Assembly: GCA_016711325.1 (NCBI GenBank)
Contig: JADJTH010000008.1
Coordinates: 372,001 to 436,000 of the forward strand
Length of the DNA: 64,000 nucleotides
From: Nigerium sp.
GTDB taxonomy: Bacteria; Actinomycetota; Actinomycetes; Propionibacteriales; Propionibacteriaceae
Direction: 5' to 3'
Shown: positions 58,160 to 64,000 of the stretch, in pieces
How the letters are laid out: each line of letters starts with the position of its first letter
Position numbering within the stretch: position 1 is the stretch's first letter
The notes under the pieces: generated by a model
What the model saw: the letters and a program-made list of their open reading frames with translations, nothing else
Database searches by the model: none
What the model was told of the DNA's origin: nothing
Program-made: the position numbers and the translations under genes

Positions 58160-58804
58160 ATGACTTTCACCCACGACGCCTGGGCCGCGATCGCGCCGCT
58201 GCGCGCGGCGATCGACGAACTGCCGCTGCTCACTCAACTGCGCGACGGCAGCTTGCCGCGCGAGGCCTTCATCGAGTACCTCACCCAGGACGCGCTCTAC
58301 CTCGACAGCTACGCCCGCACCCTCGCGCTGGCCGCGAGCCAGGCACGCGACGGCGAGGAGATCTCGTTGTGGGCCCTCAACGCGCACACCGCGATCGTCG
58401 TCGAGAAGGCGCTGCACGCCGGTTTCGGCGTCGACCCGGCCGCCCGGCCGTCCGCGGTCTGCCTCGCCTACACGTCCTATCTGAGCGCGCTCGCGACCCG
58501 AGGCTGTTACCCGGCGCTCGTCGCCGGCGTCCTGCCCTGCTTCTGGATCTATGCCGACGTCGGCGACCGGCTGCGGGCCGACGTCGGCGACCTGACCGGG
58601 CACCCGTACGAGGCCTGGATCGGCACCTACGCCGATCCCGACTTCGCCGAGGCCACCCGCCGGGTCAAGGCACTCGCCGATTCGCTCGCCGGACAGGCCG
58701 ATGCCGCCACGCTCGTCCGCATGCACGAGGCCTTCGCGACGGCGTCCCGCTACGAATGGATGTTCTGGGACGCCCCGATGCGGGCCGAGCGCTGGCCGGT
58801 CTGA
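58160..58804 (+). CDS. tenA: TenA-family aminopyrimidine aminohydrolase
   Basis: Hydrolyses thiamine breakdown products (thiaminase II) to feed HMP salvage. 214 residues, all-helical. Catalytic Cys in VLPCFWIYADVG near 130 and Glu in YEWMFWD near 203 are present, as is the YLTQDALYLDSYAR N-terminal segment. Last gene of thiM-thiE-thiD-tenA. No thiC, thiG or thiS is in this operon, so it is a salvage set. Confidence 0.93.
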   Translation: MTFTHDAWAAIAPLRAAIDELPLLTQLRDGSLPREAFIEYLTQDALYLDSYARTLALAASQARDGEEISLWALNAHTAIVVEKALHAGFGVDPAARPSAVCLAYTSYLSALATRGCYPALVAGVLPCFWIYADVGDRLRADVGDLTGHPYEAWIGTYADPDFAEATRRVKALADSLAGQADAATLVRMHEAFATASRYEWMFWDAPMRAERWPV

Positions 58805-58863
58805 GCGCGTCCGTGGGTGCGCGAGGACGATGCCCCGGGCGGTGCCTCCGGCCGGCCCGCCGC

Positions 58864-58869
58864 TAGGGT
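58864..58869 (+). promoter_or_regulatory. -10 element for leaderless hisF mRNA
   Basis: TAGGGT, 6 bases, then ATG 58876. Confidence 0.55.
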
Positions 58870-58875
58870 GGCGGC

Positions 58876-59637
58876 ATGAGCGTTGCGATCCGGGTCATCC
58901 CCTGCCTCGACGTCCACGACGGTCGCGTCGTCAAAGGCGTCAATTTTCTCAACCTGCGCGACGCCGGGGATCCCGTGGAACTCGCGCGCGCCTACGGCGA
59001 GGCGGGTGCCGACGAACTCACCTTCCTCGACATCTCCGCGTCCTCGCAGGGCCGCGCCACCACCTACGAGATGGTCACCCGCACCGCCGAGACCGTGTTC
59101 ATTCCCCTGTGCGTCGGTGGCGGCGTCCGCGGTGTCGATGACGTCGACCGCCTGCTGCGCTGCGGCGCCGACAAGGTCGGCATCAACACGGGGGCCATCG
59201 CGCGTCCCCAGGCCATCGACGAGATCGCCGCGCGGTTCGGCAACCAGGTGATCGTGCTGAGCCTGGACGCCCGCCGCGAGGCGGGGCAGCGGTCCGGCTT
59301 CGGCGTCACCACCCATGGCGGACGCACGGCCGCCGGGCTGGACGCCATCGAGTGGTGCCGCGAAGCCGTCGACCGGGGCGCGGGTGAGATCCTGCTGAAC
59401 TCGATGGACGCGGACGGAACCACCGGCGGCTTCGACGTCGAGATGATCGAGGCCGTTCGTGCCGTCGTCGACGTACCGGTGATCGCGTCCGGTGGCGCCG
59501 GCACCGTGCAGCACTTCGTCGAGGCCGCCCGCGCGGGCGCGGACGCCGTGCTGGCGGCGTCCGTGTTCCACTACGGCACACTGTCCATCGCCGAGGTCAA
59601 GGCCGGTCTCGCCGAGGCCGGCTTCGAGGTCCGCTGA
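58876..59637 (+). CDS. hisF: Imidazole glycerol phosphate synthase subunit HisF
   Basis: Cyclase half of the HisHF complex; makes IGP and AICAR in histidine synthesis. 253 residues, (beta-alpha)8 barrel. Catalytic Asp12 (IPCLDVHDGRVVKG) and Asp131 (VLSLDA), and phosphate loops VGGGVRG and ASGGAGT. It is alone here: no other his gene adjoins it. Its own leaderless promoter fits separate expression. Confidence 0.96.
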   Translation: MSVAIRVIPCLDVHDGRVVKGVNFLNLRDAGDPVELARAYGEAGADELTFLDISASSQGRATTYEMVTRTAETVFIPLCVGGGVRGVDDVDRLLRCGADKVGINTGAIARPQAIDEIAARFGNQVIVLSLDARREAGQRSGFGVTTHGGRTAAGLDAIEWCREAVDRGAGEILLNSMDADGTTGGFDVEMIEAVRAVVDVPVIASGGAGTVQHFVEAARAGADAVLAASVFHYGTLSIAEVKAGLAEAGFEVR

Positions 59638-59639
59638 TC

Positions 59640-59681
59640 AGTGGACATCGGTGGCCCGACTGAGGGCCACGAGTGTCCACT
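59640..59681. repeat. Dispersed palindromic repeat, copy 2
   Basis: Nested inverted repeat just after the hisF stop: AGTGGACA (59640-59647), GTGGCCC (59651-59657), GACTGA, GGGCCAC (59664-59670), TGTCCACT (59674-59681). The core is the inverse of copy 1 at 38141-38160. Possible hisF terminator or REP-like element. Confidence 0.65.
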
Positions 59682-59709
59682 ATGTCGGCCTATTCGAGAG
59701 GCAACACCC

Positions 59710-60114
59710 ATGACCGACTGCATCTTCTGCCGGATCGTCGCCGGTGAGATCCCCTGCAAGCAGGTGTACGCCGACGACACCGCGATCGCGTTCCTCGACC
59801 TCGCGCCGTTCAAGACCGGCCACACGCTCGTGGTGCCGCGCGCGCACGTCGCCGACGCGCTCAGCGACGCCGAGGTCCTCGCCTCGATCGCGCCCGCCGT
59901 CGTGGCCACCGGACGACTGCTCACCGAGCGCCTCGGGGCGTCCGGGCTGAACATCGTGTCGAACGTGGGCGAGGACGCCGGCCAGTCCGTCTTCCACCTG
60001 CACGCGCACCTGGTGCCACGCTACGCCGACGATCCGGGCATGGCGGCGTTGCTGACGTCGGCGGCGTCGAGCGACCTGAACGCGGTGCACTCCCGTCTCA
60101 CCGAGGGACGCTGA
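59710..60114 (+). CDS. HIT-family hydrolase
   Basis: 134 residues. Histidine-triad site HLHAHLVP near 96-103 and the N-terminal DCIFCRIVAGEIPCKQVY typical of HinT-like proteins; Cys residues 4 and 7 are usual in such proteins. Splits nucleotide phosphoramidates or AMP-linked substrates. ATG 59710 follows a short AT-richer stretch; the longer reading from 59641 would run through the repeat. The physiological substrate is unknown. Confidence 0.92.
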   Translation: MTDCIFCRIVAGEIPCKQVYADDTAIAFLDLAPFKTGHTLVVPRAHVADALSDAEVLASIAPAVVATGRLLTERLGASGLNIVSNVGEDAGQSVFHLHAHLVPRYADDPGMAALLTSAASSDLNAVHSRLTEGR

Positions 60115-60212
60115 CGGCGCGTTCGTCGCGGGTCGCGGGGCCGTCGATGGACGCGGCGTCCGCGATCCGGGACACGGTGCGGTCACGTTGCGACCCGGCG
60201 GCGCGGCAAGGC

Positions 60213-60218
60213 TATGCT
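60213..60218 (+). promoter_or_regulatory. -10 element of the ilv operon
   Basis: TATGCT, 6 bases, then GTG 60225 of the leader peptide; a TTGCGA at 60188-60193 could be the -35. Confidence 0.6.
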
Positions 60219-60224
60219 GCACCC

Positions 60225-60266
60225 GTGCACATGAGCGCCCTCGTAGTTATCTCGCGCGTCGCCTGA
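60225..60266 (+). CDS. ilvBNC leader peptide
   Basis: Leaderless 13-codon frame GTG-CAC-ATG then Ser-Ala-Leu-Val-Val-Ile-Ser-Arg-Val-Ala-stop (TGA 60264-60266). An ATG at 60231 is the alternative start. Five of the last nine residues are branched-chain amino acids, with Leu-Val-Val-Ile in a row. Ribosome stalling here when branched-chain aminoacyl-tRNA is short would prevent the terminator from forming. Confidence 0.75.
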   Translation: MHMSALVVISRVA

Positions 60267-60330
60267 GACCATCAGACCAGTCGACGCGCTCCCTCGTTTG
60301 CCCAGTCCTGGGGCAGCGGGGGTTTTTCTT
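60254..60330 (+). promoter_or_regulatory. ilvBNC transcription attenuator
   Basis: Two competing structures after the leader peptide. GCGCGTCG (60254-60261), inside its last codons, pairs perfectly with CGACGCGC (60282-60289). Then a terminator: CCCTCGTTTGCCC (60291-60303) with GGGGCAGCGGGGG (60310-60322) followed by TTTTTCTTT (60323-60331). Arrangement is that of classical amino-acid attenuation; the antiterminator pairing is inferred. Confidence 0.75.
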
Positions 60331-60377
60331 TGCACGGGACTCATGAACCGCACACCAACACCGAAGGGGATGAACAC

Positions 60378-62123
60378 ATGGCTGACCACCACAAGCCGAC
60401 AGAACTCACCGGGGCACAGGCGCTCGTCGAGTCGTTGGAGCGCGTGGGCGTAGACGTCATCTTCGGCATTCCGGGTGGCGCGATCCTGCCGGCCTACGAC
60501 CCGCTGGGGCAGAGCACGCTGCTGCGCCACATCCTGGTGCGCCACGAGCAGGGCGCGGCGCACGCCGCCGAGGGATACGCGATGGCGACCGGACGCGTCG
60601 GGGTCTGCATGGCGACCTCCGGCCCGGGTGCCACCAACCTGGTGACCGGCCTGGCCGACGCCATGCTCGACTCGGTCCCGATCGTCGCGATCACCGGCCA
60701 GGTGTCGTCGGCCGCCATCGGCACGGACGCCTTCCAGGAGGCCGACATCCGCGGCATCACGATGCCGATCACCAAGCACAGCTTCCTGATCACGCGGGCC
60801 GAGGACATTCCGGGCGCAATCAAGGCCGCCTTCCACATCGCGGCCACCGGGCGTCCCGGGCCCGTGCTCGTCGACATCAGCAAGGACGCCCTCTCCTCGA
60901 CGGCACCGTTCAACTGGCCGCCGACCGTCGACCTTCCCGGGTACAAGCCGACCCGCACGCCGCACCCCAGGCAGATCCGCGAGGCCGCACGCCTGATCCG
61001 GGAGTCGTCACGGCCCGTGCTGTACGTCGGCGGCGGCGTGGTCAAGGCCGAGGCCTACGAGGAACTGGCCGAACTGGTCAAGGTCACGCAGATCCCGGTC
61101 GTCACCACGCTGATGGCGCGCGGCGCACTGCCCGACTCGAACCCGCTTCACATGGGCATGCCCGGCATGCACGGCACGGTCGCCGCGGTGGGCGCGCTGC
61201 AGCGCTCCGACCTGTTGATCACCCTCGGCGCACGTTTCGACGACCGGGTCACGGGCAAGCTGTCGTCCTTCGCGCCGGAGGCCAAGGTGATCCACGCCGA
61301 CATCGACCCCGCCGAGATCGGCAAGAACCGCCAGGTCGACGTCCCGATCGTGGGCGACGTCAAGTTGGTGATCGCCGAGCTGAACCAAGTGCTGCGCGGC
61401 GAGGATCTGGACGGCTTCGCCGCCTGGGTCACCTACCTGCAGGCGCTCAAGGCCAAGTACGTGGTCGAACCCGAGCCCACCAAGGAGGGCATCCTCAGCC
61501 CGGAGTACGTGATCAAACGACTCGGGCAGCTGTCCGGCGACGCGATCTATGCCTCGGGCGTGGGCCAGCACCAGATGTGGGCCGCCCAGCTGCTGCCGTT
61601 CGAGAAGCCCGGACGCTGGCTCAACAGCGGCGGCGCCGGAACGATGGGGTACTGCGTGCCCGCCGCCATGGGTGCGAAGGTCGGGGCGCCCGACGAGGTC
61701 GTCTGGGGCATCGACGGCGATGGATGCTTCCAGATGACCAACCAGGAGCTGGTCACCTGCACGCTCAACGACATCCCGATCAAGATCGCCGTCATCAACA
61801 ACGAGTCGCTGGGCATGGTGCGCCAGTGGCAGACGCTGTTCTACGGCGAGCGCTACTCGAACACCGACCTGAAGAGCCGCCGGGTGCCCGACTTCCCGAT
61901 GCTCGCCGAGGCGATGGGGGCCGTCGGCCTGCGTGCGGAGACGCCCGAGGAGGTCGACGAGGTCATCGCGAAGGCGCTCGAGATCAACGACCGTCCGGTC
62001 GTGGTCGAGTTCGTGGTCCACAAGGACGCCATGGTGTGGCCGATGGTCGCGGCCGGCACCAGCAACGACGACATCATGATCGCCAAGGACTTGGCGCCCG
62101 ACTGGGAGGAAGAGATCCTGTGA
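60378..62123 (+). CDS. ilvB: Acetolactate synthase large subunit
   Basis: First common step of Val/Leu/Ile synthesis, TPP- and FAD-dependent. 581 residues. Catalytic Glu in VRHEQGAAHAAEGYA, PGATNLVTGLADA, FAD-region GARFDDRVTGK, and Mg/TPP motif from WGIDGDGCFQMTNQE to INNESLGMVRQWQ. ATG 60378 follows GAAGGGGA. The stop overlaps ilvN (GTGA). Controlled by the attenuator upstream. Confidence 0.97.
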   Translation: MADHHKPTELTGAQALVESLERVGVDVIFGIPGGAILPAYDPLGQSTLLRHILVRHEQGAAHAAEGYAMATGRVGVCMATSGPGATNLVTGLADAMLDSVPIVAITGQVSSAAIGTDAFQEADIRGITMPITKHSFLITRAEDIPGAIKAAFHIAATGRPGPVLVDISKDALSSTAPFNWPPTVDLPGYKPTRTPHPRQIREAARLIRESSRPVLYVGGGVVKAEAYEELAELVKVTQIPVVTTLMARGALPDSNPLHMGMPGMHGTVAAVGALQRSDLLITLGARFDDRVTGKLSSFAPEAKVIHADIDPAEIGKNRQVDVPIVGDVKLVIAELNQVLRGEDLDGFAAWVTYLQALKAKYVVEPEPTKEGILSPEYVIKRLGQLSGDAIYASGVGQHQMWAAQLLPFEKPGRWLNSGGAGTMGYCVPAAMGAKVGAPDEVVWGIDGDGCFQMTNQELVTCTLNDIPIKIAVINNESLGMVRQWQTLFYGERYSNTDLKSRRVPDFPMLAEAMGAVGLRAETPEEVDEVIAKALEINDRPVVVEFVVHKDAMVWPMVAAGTSNDDIMIAKDLAPDWEEEIL

Positions 62124-62653
62124 ATACGCACACCCTGAGCGTCATCGTCGAGAACAAGCCCGGCGTGCTCGCGCGCATCTCGGGTCTGTTCGCCCGGCGC
62201 GGTTACAACATCGACTCGCTGGCGGTCGGCCCGACCGAGCGCGCCGAGATCAGCCGGATCACCCTCCAGGTGAGCGTGGAGCACGCGGGATCGCTGGAGC
62301 AGATCACCAAGCAGCTCAACAAGCTCATCGAGGTGCTGAAGATCGTCGAGCTCGAAGAGAACGCGGTGCGCCGCGAACTGGTGCTGGTCAAGATGAAGGC
62401 CGACCCGGTCGCACGGAGCCAGATCATCGAGATCGTCCAGCTGTTCCGCGGCAAGACCGTGGACGTGCACAACGACTCGCTCGTCATCGAGGCGACGGGC
62501 AGTCCCGACAAGCTGGAGGCGCTGCTCGAGATGCTGCGCCCTTACGGCGTCCGTGAACTGGTGCAGTCCGGCCTGGTGGCGCTGGGCCGCGGTTCGAAGT
62601 CCCTCACCGACCGCGGTGCGAAGGTGGACCGGGCCCGCCCGGGCGTCCGCTGA
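62120..62653 (+). CDS. ilvN: Acetolactate synthase small (regulatory) subunit
   Basis: 177 residues: ACT domain at the N-terminus (LSVIVENKPGVLARISGLFARRGYNIDSLAVGPTE, the Val-binding and IlvB-activating part) and a C-terminal ALS_ss_C domain. Confers valine feedback inhibition by homology. GTG 62120 overlaps the ilvB stop. 44 bases before ilvC. Confidence 0.96.
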   Translation: MNTHTLSVIVENKPGVLARISGLFARRGYNIDSLAVGPTERAEISRITLQVSVEHAGSLEQITKQLNKLIEVLKIVELEENAVRRELVLVKMKADPVARSQIIEIVQLFRGKTVDVHNDSLVIEATGSPDKLEALLEMLRPYGVRELVQSGLVALGRGSKSLTDRGAKVDRARPGVR

Positions 62654-62697
62654 TACGTTTCCCCCAGATCCTGATACGAGTGAAGAGAGAGATTTTC

Positions 62698-63729
62698 ATG
62701 GCAGCAGAGATGTTCTACGACTCCGACGCGGACCTGTCGGTCATCCAGGGCCGCACCGTGGCCGTGATCGGCTACGGCTCGCAGGGTCACGCGCACGCGC
62801 TGAGCCTGCGGGACTCCGGCGTCGACGTGCGCGTGGGCCTGCGCGAAGGCTCCAAGTCGGCGGCCAAGGCCGAGGCCGAGGGCCTGAGGGTCGTCACGGT
62901 GGCGCAGGCCGCCGCCGAGGCCGATCTGATCATGATCCTGGCGCCCGATCAGCACCAGCGCACCATCTACGCCGACGACATCGCCCCCCACCTCCAGGCC
63001 GGCGATGCGCTGTTCTTCGCGCACGGCTTCAACATCCGCTTCGGCTACATCACCCCGCCGGCCGGCGTCGATGTGTGCATGGTCGCGCCGAAGGGGCCTG
63101 GTCACCTGGTGCGTCGCGAGTACTCCGAGGGCCGAGGCGTCCCGGTGATCGTCGCCGTCGAGAAGGACGAGTCGGGCAACGCGTGGGCCCTGGCCCTGTC
63201 GTATGCCAAGGCGATCGGCGGTCTGCGTGCGGGCGGCATCAAGACCACCTTCACCGAAGAGACCGAGACCGACCTGTTCGGCGAGCAGGCCGTGCTGTGC
63301 GGCGGGGCGTCCGCGCTGGTCCAGGCCGGGTTCGAGACGCTGGTCGAAGCGGGCTACCAGCCCGAGGTCGCCTACTTCGAGTGCCTGCACGAGCTCAAGC
63401 TGATCGTCGACCTCATGTACGAGGGTGGCATCGCCAAGCAGCGCTGGTCGGTGTCCGACACCGCCGAGTTCGGCGACTACGTGTCCGGCCCCCGCGTCAT
63501 CGACGCCCGCGTCAAGGAGAACATGAAGGCGGTGCTCGCCGACATCCGGTCCGGCGCGTTCGCCCGACGCTTCATCGACGACCAGGACGCCGGCGCGCCC
63601 GAGTTCGCCGCGCTGCGCGCGCAGGGCGAGCAGCACCCGATCGAGGCCACCGGCCGCGAGCTGCGCAAGCTCATGGCGTGGGTGAAGAGCCACGACGACG
63701 ACTACGTCGAGGGCACCGCTGCCCGCTGA
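62698..63729 (+). CDS. ilvC: Ketol-acid reductoisomerase (class I)
   Basis: Second step of branched-chain synthesis. 343 residues, short class I form. Rossmann GYGSQGHAHALSLRDSG, NADPH-selecting loop GLREGSKSAAK (Arg and two Ser contact the 2'-phosphate), and Mg-binding DLFGEQAVLCGG plus CLHELKLIVDLMYEGG. AAGAGAGA precedes ATG 62698. A 16-bp hairpin follows at 63748-63786. Confidence 0.97.
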   Translation: MAAEMFYDSDADLSVIQGRTVAVIGYGSQGHAHALSLRDSGVDVRVGLREGSKSAAKAEAEGLRVVTVAQAAAEADLIMILAPDQHQRTIYADDIAPHLQAGDALFFAHGFNIRFGYITPPAGVDVCMVAPKGPGHLVRREYSEGRGVPVIVAVEKDESGNAWALALSYAKAIGGLRAGGIKTTFTEETETDLFGEQAVLCGGASALVQAGFETLVEAGYQPEVAYFECLHELKLIVDLMYEGGIAKQRWSVSDTAEFGDYVSGPRVIDARVKENMKAVLADIRSGAFARRFIDDQDAGAPEFAALRAQGEQHPIEATGRELRKLMAWVKSHDDDYVEGTAAR

Positions 63730-63747
63730 GGTCGCGCCCGGAATCAG

Positions 63748-63786
63748 CTCAGGGGCGTCCCCGATTTTACCGGGGGCGCCCCTGAG
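63748..63786 (+). terminator. Terminator of the ilvBNC operon
   Basis: CTCAGGGGCGTCCCCG (63748-63763), 7-base A/T loop, CGGGGGCGCCCCTGAG (63771-63786): 16 pairs with one G-T. No T tract after it, but the loop ATTTTAC is AT-rich. Confidence 0.75.
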
Positions 63787-63837
63787 GCGCGTGCGGCGTG
63801 TGGCAGCATGTGGTTCTGCCTGTGACGAAGGAGCCCG

Positions 63838-64000
63838 ATGCTCGACTGGTACCACACCATCCAGGACGCCATCGTCACTCACGCCGGCGAATGGTGGACC
63901 TACCTCGCGACCGGGCTGCTGTGCTGGCTGGACGGCTTCTTTCCGCCTCTGCCGAGCGAGTCGATCGTCATCGCGATGGCCTCGCTGTCGGGCATGCACG
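63838..64000 (+). CDS. DedA-family membrane protein, 3' partial
   Basis: First 54 residues only, cut by the window end. MLDWYHTIQDAIVTHAGEWW leads into a membrane helix and LDGFFPPLPSESIVIAMASL, the signature of DedA/TVP38-type proteins, which act in membrane lipid (undecaprenyl phosphate/phospholipid) transport. GAAGGAG (63826-63832) is 5 bases before ATG 63838. It follows the ilvC terminator, so it begins a new transcription unit. Confidence 0.8.
   Translation, partial: MLDWYHTIQDAIVTHAGEWWTYLATGLLCWLDGFFPPLPSESIVIAMASLSGMH

Overview
This window is chromosomal DNA of a high-GC actinobacterium. A complete rRNA operon lies at 25.6-30.9 kb. The small-subunit RNA has actinobacterial and propionibacterial-type segments (for example the CCTTACCTGGGTTTGACAT stretch near 26.53 kb), and a lactate permease-LutABC operon fits a lactate-using, propionate-forming lifestyle. 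I therefore favour Propionibacteriaceae, genus not determined. Gene order matches other actinobacteria at many points: infC-rpmI-rplT-rRNA methylase-pheST-arg cluster, pyrG-nudix-xerD-parA-scpAB-rluB, pafBC-tatAC-helY and ilvBNC. I see no prophage, insertion sequence, CRISPR array or tRNA gene. This is core genome, not an island.

Layout. 0-2.2 kb: a cystine-type ABC importer whose binding-protein gene carries a frameshift. 2.2-9.6 kb: a small membrane protein, SseB-like protein, IF3 (AUC start), L35, L20, an rRNA/tRNA ribose methylase, PheS and PheT. 9.6-12.1 kb: a DUF3516-type helicase. 12.2-16.8 kb: lactate permease and LutABC. 16.9-23.7 kb: a TetR regulator and argCJBDRH (no argF or argG). 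23.8-25.0 kb: tyrS. 25.0-30.9 kb: two rRNA promoters, 16S, spacer, 23S, 5S and a strong terminator. 31.0-33.6 kb: an exonuclease and a cNMP/CBS/DUF294 protein on the minus strand. 33.7-40.3 kb: pyrG, nudix hydrolase, xerD, a frameshifted pirin and a RecQ helicase with a phosphoribosyltransferase-like tail. 40.8-44.2 kb: parA, a ribbon-helix-helix protein, scpA, scpB and rluB. 44.3-48.3 kb: an FKBP lipoprotein, a small membrane protein, a K+ channel/TrkA-N protein and gluQ. 48.4-55.7 kb: pafB, pafC, a 69-residue membrane protein, tatA, tatC, a diacylglycerol-kinase-like protein, helY and a four-helix membrane protein. 55.7-58.8 kb: a TPP riboswitch and thiM-thiE-thiD-tenA. 58.9-60.1 kb: hisF and a HIT hydrolase. 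60.2-63.8 kb: an attenuator leader peptide and ilvB-ilvN-ilvC. 63.8-64.0 kb: the start of a DedA-family gene.

Regulation is the most informative layer. About a dozen genes have a TAnnnT (or NAnnnT) hexamer ending 6-8 bases before the start codon, the signature of leaderless mRNAs. Twice the hexamer begins with the TAG stop codon of the gene before. The ilv operon starts with a leaderless peptide rich in Leu, Val and Ile codons, followed by a terminator. The thiamine-salvage operon has a TPP riboswitch whose last conserved segment doubles as the ribosome binding site. infC uses AUC. argC is preceded by two copies of the palindrome ATGCGCAT.

The best candidates for something new are: the short ribbon-helix-helix protein translationally coupled between ParA and condensin ScpAB; a dispersed palindromic repeat at two gene ends; the RecQ-phosphoribosyltransferase-like fusion; the DUF294 signalling protein coupled to an exonuclease; and an over-represented GGACGC/GCGTCC word. 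Two single-base frameshifts (155 and about 37357) are either real pseudogenes or sequence errors.
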